In this document: piece after piece, positions 43,970 to 53,182 of the stretch
How positions within the stretch are numbered: the stretch's first letter is position 1
Layout: the number at the start of each line of letters is the position of its first letter
NCBI RefSeq assembly: GCF_947492715.1
Contig: NZ_CANLNS010000002.1
Location: 310,001-374,000 of the forward strand
Length of the DNA: 64,000 bases
Direction of reading: 5' to 3'
Source of the DNA: an uncultured Psychroserpens sp.
GTDB taxonomy: Bacteria; Bacteroidota; Bacteroidia; Flavobacteriales; Flavobacteriaceae
Notes under the pieces: model-generated
What the model was told of the DNA's origin: nothing
Database searches by the model: none
What the model saw: only the letters and a program-made list of their open reading frames with translations
Position numbers and translations under genes: made by a program

Positions 43970-45859
43970 CTAGCCTTTCAACCAAGCTTTTCTTGTATTT
44001 TTTTGTGCTTCTGTAGCATTTTCATCTTCAATAATACTGCGTGTTGTTGTGAACGTTGGTACGAGTTTAGTTTCTACAACTACTTCTTTTCCATCACGTT
44101 CTAAAACCACTTTAATATCATCACCTTCTTTCCATTGGTACATAGCTCCTAACATTGCCTGTGCATTTTGCATAGTTAATGCCTCTCCATTTACCGTTTT
44201 AATGATATCATTTGGCATCACACCTTGATCTGCCCAAAAGCTATTATTCTTTACGTTTTCAGAAAAATAAATTTCTCCTTTATCTTGATTAGCTCCAAAT
44301 ATGAATCCTTCTCCACTTTGAATATAACTTGTTGCCTCACTTTTTTCTCCAAAAGTTAAACCTACCTTTTCAAAGAATTTTGAATAATCAATTGGTGTTC
44401 CACCAACAACATGTGTATTTAAAAATTCACCTACAGATGGATATGTCATTTCAGTAATTTCTGCAATGATATTATCATCAACGAACGGCTTTTCTTTTCC
44501 ATATTTGGCCGATAATTCTTTCATAAGTGAAAGCATGCTACGATTACCATTACTCTCTTCTCGCATTAAAATATCAATACACATACCTATTAAGGCACCT
44601 TTCATATATACGTTATAATAGTTCGCAGCATAAGGTTCATTAAGCACGTTTTCACTCATAGTCGTGAAACTCATTGCATCATCCATGTTTTTAGAAACCT
44701 GAATTTTTTGATTCATCGTTGCATAATATGCATCATCATCTACAAGTCCTTCATAAATTTGGAAATGCTGCGCGAAATATTCTGTAACGCCTTCATACAT
44801 CCACAAGTGTTTTGAGAATGTTGGATCGTTATAATCAAAATAATGTACATCTTCAGAATGTACAGACAATGGCGTTACAATATGAAAAAATTCGTGCGCA
44901 ACTACATCAATCATTGAGGCAGCTAATTGCTCTTTTGAAGAATTTTCTCCTAACACCACAACTGTAGATGTGTGATGCTCTAAAGCTCCAAATCCTTTTG
45001 GTGCTCCTTCACTCCCATCAGACAAATACAAGTAAATATCGTAACGAGGTGTACTATCAACATCTCCTAAGTATGCTTTTTGGGCTTCCATCATTTTGTA
45101 AACCGTCTCTTTCATACTCGCTGCAGTGTGCACCTTATTTGGAGAATATACACTTAATACAATTTTGATATCTCCAACCATAAATTCTTCAACATCTAAT
45201 TTACCATACATCATTGGGTTATCTGTAATATCAAAATAACGCGGTGCAAAGTAAGATGTCGTTATTTGAGTGCCATCAGAACTTGATTTTGTATTTGTGT
45301 TTTGCAATGCAGATGTACGCTCAAAATTAGCAGGAGCAGTTACATCTAAAGTATATTGAGCATCTTTTAAAGAATCAAAATAACCTATAAAACCATGTAA
45401 GTTTAATACATAGTTATCTGGCTCAATATTTGTTCCTGCTGGTGAGAACGGCACTTCTCCTCCAATTCCTCCACTCTTTTCTTGATCGAATGTATCATTA
45501 ACTAAGTACTCAATTCTATCAAGGTTTTTCGCATTTGCGATAGTCCAAGTATTTGTGTTTTCTTTAACGACAGGCATTTCTTTTCCATCGTAATCAAAGG
45601 CTTTAAAATCGTCAACGTATTTACCAAAGTCACTCACAGAATACGTTCCTTGAACTACTTTAGGTAATCGGTAAGTCACTACATCTTCGGTAAATCGTCC
45701 CGGATTAATAGTTACAGGTGCTTTATCAGCAGTAACGCCCGATAAATTAATTGATGTTGAAATAGGATTTGCAGTGGCTAAATCATTCACTGAAGATTTA
45801 GATGATCCACAAGCTACTAGCAATGCACTGGTAGCGAAAATTGATAGAATTTTTTTCAT
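43970..45859 (-). CDS. M61-family metallopeptidase lipoprotein with PDZ domain
   Basis: 629 residues from ATG 45859, which gives the lipoprotein signal MKKILSIFATSALLVACGSS; the frame is open 14 codons further upstream but that spoils the signal. Residues about 30-270 form the N-terminal beta domain, then the zinc site VVAHEFFHIVTPLSVHSEDV near 335 (HExxH) with the third ligand in MYEGVTEYFAQHF near 365. A PDZ domain at about 535-600 (WADQGVMPNDIIKTVNGEAL). Glycyl-aminopeptidase-like fold. Probably periplasmic or outer-membrane-linked; TAGTTTTG at 45906-45899 is its likely -7 box. Confidence 0.9.
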   Translation of the reverse strand: MKKILSIFATSALLVACGSSKSSVNDLATANPISTSINLSGVTADKAPVTINPGRFTEDVVTYRLPKVVQGTYSVSDFGKYVDDFKAFDYDGKEMPVVKENTNTWTIANAKNLDRIEYLVNDTFDQEKSGGIGGEVPFSPAGTNIEPDNYVLNLHGFIGYFDSLKDAQYTLDVTAPANFERTSALQNTNTKSSSDGTQITTSYFAPRYFDITDNPMMYGKLDVEEFMVGDIKIVLSVYSPNKVHTAASMKETVYKMMEAQKAYLGDVDSTPRYDIYLYLSDGSEGAPKGFGALEHHTSTVVVLGENSSKEQLAASMIDVVAHEFFHIVTPLSVHSEDVHYFDYNDPTFSKHLWMYEGVTEYFAQHFQIYEGLVDDDAYYATMNQKIQVSKNMDDAMSFTTMSENVLNEPYAANYYNVYMKGALIGMCIDILMREESNGNRSMLSLMKELSAKYGKEKPFVDDNIIAEITEMTYPSVGEFLNTHVVGGTPIDYSKFFEKVGLTFGEKSEATSYIQSGEGFIFGANQDKGEIYFSENVKNNSFWADQGVMPNDIIKTVNGEALTMQNAQAMLGAMYQWKEGDDIKVVLERDGKEVVVETKLVPTFTTTRSIIEDENATEAQKNTRKAWLKG

Positions 45860-45948
45860 TGTAATGTTAATTATTTTCAGATATTTTTGTCTGACGCACA
45901 AAACTACAATCTGTTACCACTAATTTAGCTAAGGTTTTGTTAAAATGG

Positions 45949-45956
45949 TACTTTTG
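45949..45956 (+). promoter_or_regulatory. Putative -7 element just before the glycosyltransferase start
   Basis: TACTTTTG fits TAnnTTTG, but the ATG at 45961 begins only four bases later. Transcription from it would start at or near the first codon, producing a leaderless or nearly leaderless message. Confidence 0.4.
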
Positions 45957-45960
45957 TAAT

Positions 45961-46968
45961 ATGTCAAACCCCTTAATTAGCATTCTTACACCTTTTAAAA
46001 ATACGCAGACCTATCTGCCTGAATGCCTAGACTCCATTATAAAACAGAACTATCAACAATGGGAATTACTCATAGTTGATGACCATTCAAGTGATAACAG
46101 CTATGATCTCGTTCGCGCTTATGCCGAAAAAGATAAGCGCATAAAGTTATTTAAAAACAGTGGTGCCGGAATAATTGATGCATTAAAATTGGCATTTGCC
46201 AAAAGTACTGGTCATTATATAACTCGCATGGATAGTGATGACATCATGCATACAAACAAATTAAGCACCATGTTAAATCAATTGCAAATTTATGGCAAGC
46301 AACATGTTGCTCTTGGTTTAGTGAAGTATTTTAGTAAGGATGGCATTGGAAATGGTTATGCCAAGTATGAATCTTGGCTTAATACTTTAACATCAAGTGG
46401 ACTTAATTATTCTGAAATTTATAAGGAGTGTGTTATTCCGTCGCCTTGTTGGATGTTGCATCGCTCAGATTTTTTGGCCTGTGGCGGATTTACACCCAAT
46501 CGATATCCTGAAGATTACGACTTAACTTTTCGATTGTATAAGCACAATATAACTTGTATTCCTAGTACTCAAGAACTCCATTATTGGCGCGATTATTCTA
46601 CAAGAGCTTCACGCACAAATGACCATTACGCCGAAAATCATTTTCTAGAATTAAAAGTGGACTATTTTTTAGAACTTAATTATAATAGTTCTCGTCCCTT
46701 AACTGTTTGGGGAGCTGGACATAAAGGAAAGAAAGTTGCTCAACTTTTGAAGAAAAAACACATTCCATTTTTATGGATATGTGATAATCCTAAAAAAATT
46801 GGAAAACATATTTACGACGAACTCTTATTTAGTTTTGAACATCTAAAAAATTTAGATCATCCACAAAGTATTGTAACGGTTGCCAACGAAGCGTCTCAAA
46901 AGGACATTAAGTCTTATTTCAAGACACAACAAATGACTGCCATGACAGATTATTTCTTCTTTTGTTAG
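45961..46968 (+). CDS. Family 2 glycosyltransferase with C-terminal Rossmann-like domain
   Basis: 335 residues from ATG 45961 (MSNPLISILTPFKNTQTYLP); an earlier in-frame start at 45937 would lie upstream of the promoter box. GT-A core: LLIVDDHSSDNSYDLVRAYA, GAGIIDALKLAFAKS, the nucleotide-sugar metal motif RMDSDD near residue 92, and CGGFTPNRYPEDYDLTFRLY near 178 with the catalytic acidic pair. Residues about 245-330 form a separate domain starting RPLTVWGAGHKGKKVAQLLK, with a GxGxxG-like loop, resembling nucleotide-binding folds. Unknown acceptor; no polysaccharide cluster around it. Confidence 0.83.
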   Translation: MSNPLISILTPFKNTQTYLPECLDSIIKQNYQQWELLIVDDHSSDNSYDLVRAYAEKDKRIKLFKNSGAGIIDALKLAFAKSTGHYITRMDSDDIMHTNKLSTMLNQLQIYGKQHVALGLVKYFSKDGIGNGYAKYESWLNTLTSSGLNYSEIYKECVIPSPCWMLHRSDFLACGGFTPNRYPEDYDLTFRLYKHNITCIPSTQELHYWRDYSTRASRTNDHYAENHFLELKVDYFLELNYNSSRPLTVWGAGHKGKKVAQLLKKKHIPFLWICDNPKKIGKHIYDELLFSFEHLKNLDHPQSIVTVANEASQKDIKSYFKTQQMTAMTDYFFFC

Positions 46969-47001
46969 GAATAAAACAAAAAATCCATATAACAACAGAC
47001 T

Positions 47002-47009
47002 TATCTTTG
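47002..47009 (+). promoter_or_regulatory. Putative -7 element of the BatA-pyrC operon
   Basis: TATCTTTG fits TAnnTTTG; no good TTG upstream. The leader to 47101 would be about 86 bases and contains no evident structure. Confidence 0.4.
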
Positions 47010-47100
47010 TTTAAACGTTAAAATTCTCAAAAGCTAAAGCAACTAATCGCATATCATTTTCTATATTTGATTCCGAACAAAAACAATCCAAAAAACAGGA

Positions 47101-49026
47101 ATGCAGTTTAAACACCCAGAACTTCTTTACGCTTTATTTCTACTCGTTATTCCAATAATTGTTCACTTATTTCAATTAAGAAAATTTAAGAGCGTTCCTT
47201 TCACCAACGTTCAATTTTTAAAAGAATTGGTGATTCAAACACGTAAAAGTTCGCAATTAAAAAAATGGCTTACTTTAATTACGCGTTTACTCCTTCTTGC
47301 TTGTGCTATTATTGCCTTTGCGCAACCCTATATTTCGAAATCCGACAGCTTTAATACCAAAAGCGAAACTGTTATCTATCTTGATAATTCGTTTAGTATG
47401 CAATCGCCAAGCACAAATGGGAGTTTATTAAATACTGCAATACAAGACATTATTGAAAACGTCGATGAGAACGAACAAATTTCAATTTTCACGAATGACG
47501 AAAACTTTAATAACACCAGCGTTAAGGCTATTAAAAATGACCTCATTCAGCTTAAACATTCACCTAATCAAATTACTTATGATGCTGCAGTTTTAAAAGG
47601 AAAAAAACTATTCTCAAACGATCAGAATTCTATCAAAAATTTGGTGCTAATATCTGATTTTCAACAAAAAAACCTAGGACTAACAACACCAAATGATAGC
47701 TTGGTATCTTTGAAATTAGTGCAATTAAAACCATCTAACCTAAGTAATATAGCCATAGATAGCGTATATATTTCAAAAACGACGGTCGAAAATTTTGAAC
47801 TTACTGTACTACTAAAAAATCAAGGCGACGCTATAGAAACCCTACCTATTTCATTGTATAACGACGATAAACTTATTGCAAAAACAGCTGTGAACATTAC
47901 CAATGAAGCTACTACAAATTTCACGATTCCGGTTAACACTATATTCAATGGTAAAATAGTTATAGAGGATAGTAATCTTAAGTATGATAATACACTGTTT
48001 TTTAATATCGATAAACGTGAAAAAACAAACGTACTAGCTATTAATGAGGCTGATGATTCATTTCTAAAAAAAATCTATACCAGTGACGAATTTGAATACA
48101 TGTCTACCAATTTTAATGCTTTAAATTATAACACCATTGAGCTACAAAATTTAATTGTTTTAAATCAATTACAAAACATTCCTAGTTCACTTTCAACGGC
48201 CTTAAAATCGTTCACCGACAAGGGTGGAAGCATATTAATAATCCCTTCAAAAGACATAGCATTAAGCACTTACAATCAGGCTTTTAATACTTTTGGATTT
48301 TCAAATTTCGGCGCATCAAATGTGTTAGAAAAGAAGATTACTAGTATCAATTTTTCCCATCCTTTATTAACCAACGTTTTTGATAAACAGGTTAATAATT
48401 TCCAGTATCCAAAAGTGAACTCATTTTATAATAACGCTGAGAACTCTGTCAATTCTATTTTAAGTTTTGAAGACGGTAAGTCATTCTTATCTCAATCTGG
48501 AAATGCCTTCCGATTTTCAGCAGCAATCGATGTAGAAAATTCAAACTTTAAAAATTCCCCTCTAATAGTTCCTATACTTTATAATATAGGGAAGCAAAGT
48601 TTAAAAACTGGCGACTTGTTTTACACTATCGGACATGAGAACATTATAGATATTGCAACGCAATTACAACAAGATGATATTTTAACCTTAGTAAGTGGAG
48701 ATAATTCAGTTATACCGCTACAACAAACCTATGACAACAAAGTAGAGTTAATTACAAACACCTATCCAGATGTTGCAGGTATTATTTCTGTTCAGAATAA
48801 AGACAGTTTTCTAAAAAGTTTGAGTTTCAATTTCGATAGAAATGAAAGTCACCTGAATTACTATGATTTTCAAAATATAACGAATACCACACTAGATAAT
48901 TCTGTTGCAACAGCCATAAGTGATATCAAAAGTGCTACTAATGTTAATGAACTCTGGAAATGGTTTGTTATTTTTGCAGTGATTTTCTTAATTATTGAAA
49001 TGCTCATCTTAAAATTTCTGAAATGA
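47101..49026 (+). CDS. BatA-domain protein with VWA-like region
   Basis: 641 residues. N-terminal double membrane domain (BatA, TIGR02226): MQFKHPELLYALFLLVIPII, RKFKSVPFTNVQFLKELVIQ, LTLITRLLLLACAIIAFAQP. A VWA domain begins at about residue 88 with VIYLDNSFSMQSPS, a complete DxSxS metal site. Later parts are beta-rich, and the last helix (WFVIFAVIFLIIEMLILKFL) anchors the C-terminus. Large periplasmic or cytoplasmic body between anchors. In Flavobacteria it commonly precedes a dihydroorotase-like gene, as here, with an ATGA overlap. Role unknown. Confidence 0.85.
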   Translation: MQFKHPELLYALFLLVIPIIVHLFQLRKFKSVPFTNVQFLKELVIQTRKSSQLKKWLTLITRLLLLACAIIAFAQPYISKSDSFNTKSETVIYLDNSFSMQSPSTNGSLLNTAIQDIIENVDENEQISIFTNDENFNNTSVKAIKNDLIQLKHSPNQITYDAAVLKGKKLFSNDQNSIKNLVLISDFQQKNLGLTTPNDSLVSLKLVQLKPSNLSNIAIDSVYISKTTVENFELTVLLKNQGDAIETLPISLYNDDKLIAKTAVNITNEATTNFTIPVNTIFNGKIVIEDSNLKYDNTLFFNIDKREKTNVLAINEADDSFLKKIYTSDEFEYMSTNFNALNYNTIELQNLIVLNQLQNIPSSLSTALKSFTDKGGSILIIPSKDIALSTYNQAFNTFGFSNFGASNVLEKKITSINFSHPLLTNVFDKQVNNFQYPKVNSFYNNAENSVNSILSFEDGKSFLSQSGNAFRFSAAIDVENSNFKNSPLIVPILYNIGKQSLKTGDLFYTIGHENIIDIATQLQQDDILTLVSGDNSVIPLQQTYDNKVELITNTYPDVAGIISVQNKDSFLKSLSFNFDRNESHLNYYDFQNITNTTLDNSVATAISDIKSATNVNELWKWFVIFAVIFLIIEMLILKFLK

Positions 49027-50276
49027 ACGTACTTGTAAAATCTGCCACTATAGTTGATCCTAAAAGCGATTTTCACAATCAAACCGTTGATATTTTAATA
49101 GAAAAAGGGACGATTTCTCAAATATCCAAACGCATTCAAAACCCTAAAAACTATAAAGAGTTACGATTAAACAACCTTCATGTATCGCAAGGATGGTTTG
49201 ATAGTAGTGTGAGTTTTGGTGAACCTGGATATGAAGAACGTGAAACCATTGACAACGGTTTAAAAACAGCCGCACAATCTGGATTTACAAGTGTTGCTGT
49301 AAACGCCAACACCAACCCTGTAGTGGATTCATATGCCAATATTGCTTTTTTGAAATCCAAAGCTGCAAATCATCCAGTTAACCTCTATCCTATTGGGGCT
49401 TTGACCAAACATAGTGATGGTGTAGATTTAGCCGAATTATTCGATATGAAAACTGCCGGATCTGTCGCCTATTATGATTATCAAAAGCCTGTTTCAAACC
49501 CTAACCTCATGAAAATAGCTTTGCAATATGCTAGCAATTTTGATGGTTTAGTTTGTTCTTTTCCTCAAGAATCAAGAATTAGCGGATTAGGAGTAATGAA
49601 CGAAAATATAACCAGTACATCTTTAGGTTTAAAAGGAAATCCGGCACTGGCCGAAGCCTTACAAATAACTAGAGACTTATCTATTTTAGAATACACCGAG
49701 GGCAAATTGCATATTCCTACGATTTCTACTGCAAAATCTGTAGAACTGATTAGGGATGCTAAACAAAAAAAATTGAATGTTACCTGCAGCGTCGCTATTC
49801 ATAACTTATTTTATACGGACGAACAACTTGTTACTTTTAACACAAACTTTAAAGTACTACCTCCTTTAAGGACGCAAAACGACATTAATGCGTTAATTGA
49901 TGGTATTAAAGACGGCACTATTGATATGGTAACCAGTGATCATAACCCATTAGACATCGAACACAAAAAAGTTGAGTTTGATTATGCAAAATATGGTACT
50001 ATTGGCTTAGAAAGTGCCTTTGGCGCATTAAACACGCTATTAACCACTAAGAAAACAATAGAAGTACTAACTAAAGGCAAACAACGTTTTGGTATAGACG
50101 CCATACCTGTCGCCATTGGTAATCAGGCAAACTTGTCGCTCTTCGATCCAACTAGTAGTTATACGTTTTCTTCTGAAAATATCTTTTCAACATCAAAAAA
50201 CGCCATATTTGAAGGAGAAGAATTAAAAGGGATTGTTTACGGGATCATTGCCAACAATCAAATGATTTTAAATTAA
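49023..50276 (+). CDS. Dihydroorotase-like amidohydrolase lacking metal ligands
   Basis: 417 residues, clearly of the PyrC/amidohydrolase fold: MNVLVKSATIVDPKSDFHNQ, GEPGYEERETIDNGLKTAAQ, PIGALT, and TSDHNPLDIEHKKVEFDYA near 300. The usual DxHxH zinc motif after the first strand is replaced by FDSSVSFGEPG, and the usual His-x-x-His before Ser-Thr is HIPTIST, leaving one His. The Asp of SDHNP remains. Active dihydroorotases keep these His, so this protein is likely non-catalytic like the pseudo-DHOases that pair with aspartate transcarbamoylase. It overlaps the BatA gene by four bases. Start ATG is fixed by that overlap. Confidence 0.85.
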   Translation: MNVLVKSATIVDPKSDFHNQTVDILIEKGTISQISKRIQNPKNYKELRLNNLHVSQGWFDSSVSFGEPGYEERETIDNGLKTAAQSGFTSVAVNANTNPVVDSYANIAFLKSKAANHPVNLYPIGALTKHSDGVDLAELFDMKTAGSVAYYDYQKPVSNPNLMKIALQYASNFDGLVCSFPQESRISGLGVMNENITSTSLGLKGNPALAEALQITRDLSILEYTEGKLHIPTISTAKSVELIRDAKQKKLNVTCSVAIHNLFYTDEQLVTFNTNFKVLPPLRTQNDINALIDGIKDGTIDMVTSDHNPLDIEHKKVEFDYAKYGTIGLESAFGALNTLLTTKKTIEVLTKGKQRFGIDAIPVAIGNQANLSLFDPTSSYTFSSENIFSTSKNAIFEGEELKGIVYGIIANNQMILN

Positions 50277-50281
50277 TATAC

Positions 50282-50611
50282 ATGAAAGACAACGCAGAAA
50301 AGCAAAATAACACTTTGGCTATCGTAAGTTATATTACACTTATTGGTACACTTATCGCCTTTTTTATGAATAAAGAAACACGCAATCCATTGGTTTCGTT
50401 TCATGTTCGTCAGGCTTTAGGTTTATGGTTACTTCAAATGATTTTGGGTTATTTTATAGGTGCCTTTGACAGTTGGATGATATCAATGTCATTTTGGATT
50501 TTCTTTATTGCACTTTTTCTCTACGGAATTTTTGGTGCTGTAGGCGGTAAAATGAATGAGGTCCCAATTTTAGGGCCTCTCTTTCAAAAGTTATTTTCTT
50601 CAATAGACTAA
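50282..50611 (+). CDS. Small membrane protein, DUF4870/Tic20-like
   Basis: 109 residues with three or four helices. TLAIVSYITLIGTLIAFFMN, NPLVSFHVRQALGLWLLQMI with the typical Phe-His-x-Arg-Gln-Ala motif of DUF4870-like proteins, and ALFLYGIFGAVGGKMNEVPI. Function unknown. Five bases after the dihydroorotase-like gene, two bases before the esterase gene, so in the same operon. Confidence 0.75.
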   Translation: MKDNAEKQNNTLAIVSYITLIGTLIAFFMNKETRNPLVSFHVRQALGLWLLQMILGYFIGAFDSWMISMSFWIFFIALFLYGIFGAVGGKMNEVPILGPLFQKLFSSID

Positions 50612-50613
50612 AT

Positions 50614-51261
50614 ATGAGTTTATCTTTACATCACATCACGAGACCATCATCTTTAAAAGATAATGCTCCTTTACTTATTATGTGTCACGGATATGGTAGC
50701 GACGAAAATGATTTATTTTCTTTTGCACAAGAACTATCGGAAGAATTATTTATCATTTCAGTAAGAGCTCCATATACTATGCAACCTTTTGGTAATGCTT
50801 GGTATGCTATCAATTTTGATGCACATCAAAACAAATGGAATGATGTTGAACAGGCCATTCAATCTAGAGATAAAATTTCAAATTTTATAGATGAAGCCTG
50901 TGCTCAATATCCTGTAAATAAGGATAACGTTACCTTGTTAGGTTTTAGTCAAGGAACAATTTTAAGTTATGCCGTTGCCCTTACATATCCTGAAAAAGTT
51001 AAAAACATCATTGCTTTAAGTGGTTACGTAAGTGACGATATGATTGCACCACATATAGATGAAAGAAACATTGGACACTTAGACTTTTATTGTTCTCATG
51101 GAAGTGTAGATCAGGTTATTCCTGTCGATTGGGCAAGAAGAGCTCCCAAATTTTTAGATAAGCATCATATTAAGCACACTTATTCGGAATTTCCGGTTGG
51201 TCATGGTGTAGCTCCTCAAAACTTTTATGCATTTAAAAATTGGTTAGAAGACCGTATATAA
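50614..51261 (+). CDS. Alpha/beta hydrolase, phospholipase/carboxylesterase family
   Basis: 215 residues, the family's normal size. Nucleophile motif TLLGFSQGTILSYAVALTYP (GFSQG, Ser near residue 113), acid Asp in SHGSVDQVIPVDWAR near 168 and His in FPVGHGVAPQ near 199 make a full catalytic triad. LIMCHGYGSDENDLFSFAQE forms the oxyanion loop. Cytoplasmic, no signal. Short-chain ester hydrolysis is the usual activity; the substrate is unknown. Operon with the genes before and after it. Confidence 0.88.
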   Translation: MSLSLHHITRPSSLKDNAPLLIMCHGYGSDENDLFSFAQELSEELFIISVRAPYTMQPFGNAWYAINFDAHQNKWNDVEQAIQSRDKISNFIDEACAQYPVNKDNVTLLGFSQGTILSYAVALTYPEKVKNIIALSGYVSDDMIAPHIDERNIGHLDFYCSHGSVDQVIPVDWARRAPKFLDKHHIKHTYSEFPVGHGVAPQNFYAFKNWLEDRI

Positions 51262-51268
51262 AACTACT

Positions 51269-51802
51269 ATGAAGTACCTTCTAACAGGTGAAGAGACTCA
51301 ACGACTCCATTTTAGATTAGTCACCAAAGATGATTTCAATACTTGGTTGCCTCTATTTAAAGAAGATAAAGTTGATCTGTTTTTAGGAATGCCTACTGGC
51401 TTATCCCAAATTGAACAATGTGAATTTTGGTTTAATAAAGTCTTTCATCGCTATGATAACGGACTAGGAGGAATGAATGCGCTTATAGATAAAAGGACTG
51501 GCGAATTTATTGGGCAAAGCGGATTATTAGTTCAAACCGTTGAAGATGAAGAGCGCCTAGAAATTGGCTACTCTATACTTCCAAAGTATTGGGGAAAAGG
51601 TTTTGCCCAAGAAGCTGCAATAAAATGTAAAACGTTTTGTTTTGAACAGGAATTTTCCACTAACCTAATATCTATGATGCATACAGACAACATAGGTTCT
51701 GAAATAGTAGCCATAAAAAACGGCATGACCTTCGAAAAGAAAGTGAATACATTTAACGTGTACAGTATAACACGTGAGATGTGGTTAAATCAAAAGAAAT
51801 AA
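51269..51802 (+). CDS. GNAT-family N-acetyltransferase
   Basis: 177 residues, RimJ/RimL type. LRFRL-like opening (RLHFRLVTKDDFNTWLPLFK), GGMNALIDKRTGEFIGQSGL, then LEIGYSILPKYWGKGFAQEAAIKCKTFCFE near residue 105, which carries the acetyl-CoA-binding loop (YWGKGFA), and IVAIKNGMTFEKKVN near the end. The acceptor is unknown. Seven bases behind the esterase gene; last gene of the operon that begins with the BatA gene. Confidence 0.87.
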   Translation: MKYLLTGEETQRLHFRLVTKDDFNTWLPLFKEDKVDLFLGMPTGLSQIEQCEFWFNKVFHRYDNGLGGMNALIDKRTGEFIGQSGLLVQTVEDEERLEIGYSILPKYWGKGFAQEAAIKCKTFCFEQEFSTNLISMMHTDNIGSEIVAIKNGMTFEKKVNTFNVYSITREMWLNQKK

Positions 51803-51804
51803 GA

Positions 51805-52308
51805 TTAAGGTTGATACAATAGCGATCCTAACTCACTAAAAGTCACATTTCCTTTGTCATCCATGTCATAAGCCAAGAGCATTTCACCAGAATATTTTCC
51901 ATCAGTAAAATTGATAATAATCCACTTATGGTTGAGCATTCTAATTTGATCAATTCTCATTTTTTCTCCAGACATAGAAGCAAAAGGAACTAATGGATGA
52001 TCTTCTGTATCATAGGCATTAAGGCTTATGAGTCCGTCTTCTATAAGTGGTATAAATTCAGAAATCCTAAATCCCCTATTCTCCCAATAGGTCATTGCCT
52101 CATCATTAGTATCAAATCTAAATGTATATAAATCTTCAACCTTTTCATCCTCCAACGCTCTAATAGAATCTCTAAGTTGCGTATGAGTTTCTTTATAACT
52201 TGTTAGTTGTGCATCGTAGTTCTCAATAATGTTTTTGGAATTCACGAATTGAAAAATCACAAGCAATAATGTGAAAATAAACAGGTACATAAATATTCTA
52301 CTCTTCAT
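51805..52308 (-). CDS. Hypothetical membrane-anchored protein
   Basis: 167 residues. One N-terminal helix (MKSRIFMYLFIFTLLLVIFQF), then a short coiled-coil-like stretch (YKETHTQLRDSIRALEDEKV), then a domain with DAMTYWENRGFRISEFIPLI-like sequence ending LLAYDMDDKGNVTFSELGSL. No named family recognised. It faces the GNAT gene tail to tail with two bases between and follows the PhnP-like hydrolase gene by 18 bases. Confidence 0.62.
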   Translation of the reverse strand: MKSRIFMYLFIFTLLLVIFQFVNSKNIIENYDAQLTSYKETHTQLRDSIRALEDEKVEDLYTFRFDTNDEAMTYWENRGFRISEFIPLIEDGLISLNAYDTEDHPLVPFASMSGEKMRIDQIRMLNHKWIIINFTDGKYSGEMLLAYDMDDKGNVTFSELGSLLYQP

Positions 52309-52326
52309 ATTAAATAATTCTAACAG

Positions 52327-53094
52327 TTATAATTCTATTTGTAAGTTGTCGTAAGCTAAATAAACGTTTTCTGGTAAACTTTGTTGCACAACATCATGAA
52401 AACCTAAATAATGACTTATATGGGTTAAATAAGCGGTTTCGGGTTTTATCTTTTCTATAAATGCCAAAGCCTCCTTGAGATTAAAATGAGAGATGTGTTC
52501 CTTTTCTCGTAAAGCATTAACTACCAAAACTTTCACCCCATCTAATTTTTTCATTTCAGTTTCATCAACAGTTTTCATATCTGTGAGATAAGCAAAGTCA
52601 CCAAAACGAAATCCAAAAACTTGCAACTTATGATGATAGCCATTAATTGGTATGACATTCAAATTTCCAAGGAGAAAGGCCTCATTCTTAATTTCATGTT
52701 GAATAACACTTGGAACACCTGGATATTTATCTTCAGTCGTAAAAATATAATTAAACCGTTTTGCTAATTCACCCAAAACGCGCTTATGTGCGTAAAACGG
52801 AATATCTCCTTGTCTGAAATAAAATGGGCGGATATCATCTAACCCTGAAGTATGATCTGCATGCTCATGAGTAAACACAATACCATCAATCTTATGACAA
52901 TTAGCTCTTAACATTTGTTGCCTAAAATCTGGGCCACAATCAACAACATAAGCATAATCATCCCATTCTACTAGTACTGAAACACGTAAACGCTTGTCTT
53001 TATGATTGTTACTTAAGCACACCGGGTGATCACTTCCTATTACTGGAATACCCTGTGATGTGCCTGTTCCTAAAAATGTTACTTTCAACTTCAT
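52327..53094 (-). CDS. MBL-fold metallo-hydrolase, PhnP-like
   Basis: 255 residues from ATG 53094; the frame extends 54 codons upstream but those overlap the promoter and the start of the divergent gene. MKLKVTFLGTGTSQGIPVIG is the PhnP/beta-lactamase start. Metal motif VFTHEHADHTSGLDDIRPFY near residue 75 (HxHxDH), FAYLTDMKTVDE near 163, and YLTHISHYLGFHDV near 229. PhnP cleaves cyclic ribose phosphodiesters, but no phn genes are around, so only a phosphodiesterase-like role is suggested. TATTTTTG at 53114-53107 is its likely -7 box. Confidence 0.87.
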   Translation of the reverse strand: MKLKVTFLGTGTSQGIPVIGSDHPVCLSNNHKDKRLRVSVLVEWDDYAYVVDCGPDFRQQMLRANCHKIDGIVFTHEHADHTSGLDDIRPFYFRQGDIPFYAHKRVLGELAKRFNYIFTTEDKYPGVPSVIQHEIKNEAFLLGNLNVIPINGYHHKLQVFGFRFGDFAYLTDMKTVDETEMKKLDGVKVLVVNALREKEHISHFNLKEALAFIEKIKPETAYLTHISHYLGFHDVVQQSLPENVYLAYDNLQIEL

Positions 53095-53148
53095 TTTTAT
53101 TTGATGCAAAAATAAAACTAATTTTTTTAGTTTAACCCCGTATTTTAA

Positions 53149-53156
53149 TACCTTTG
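53149..53156 (+). promoter_or_regulatory. Putative -7 element of the 483-residue conserved gene
   Basis: TACCTTTG fits TAnnTTTG; no perfect TTG at -33, only TTAG at 53127-53130. The leader would be about 20 bases. Confidence 0.4.
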
Positions 53157-53182
53157 TATAGTTGACAAACCCAAAATAAAAA

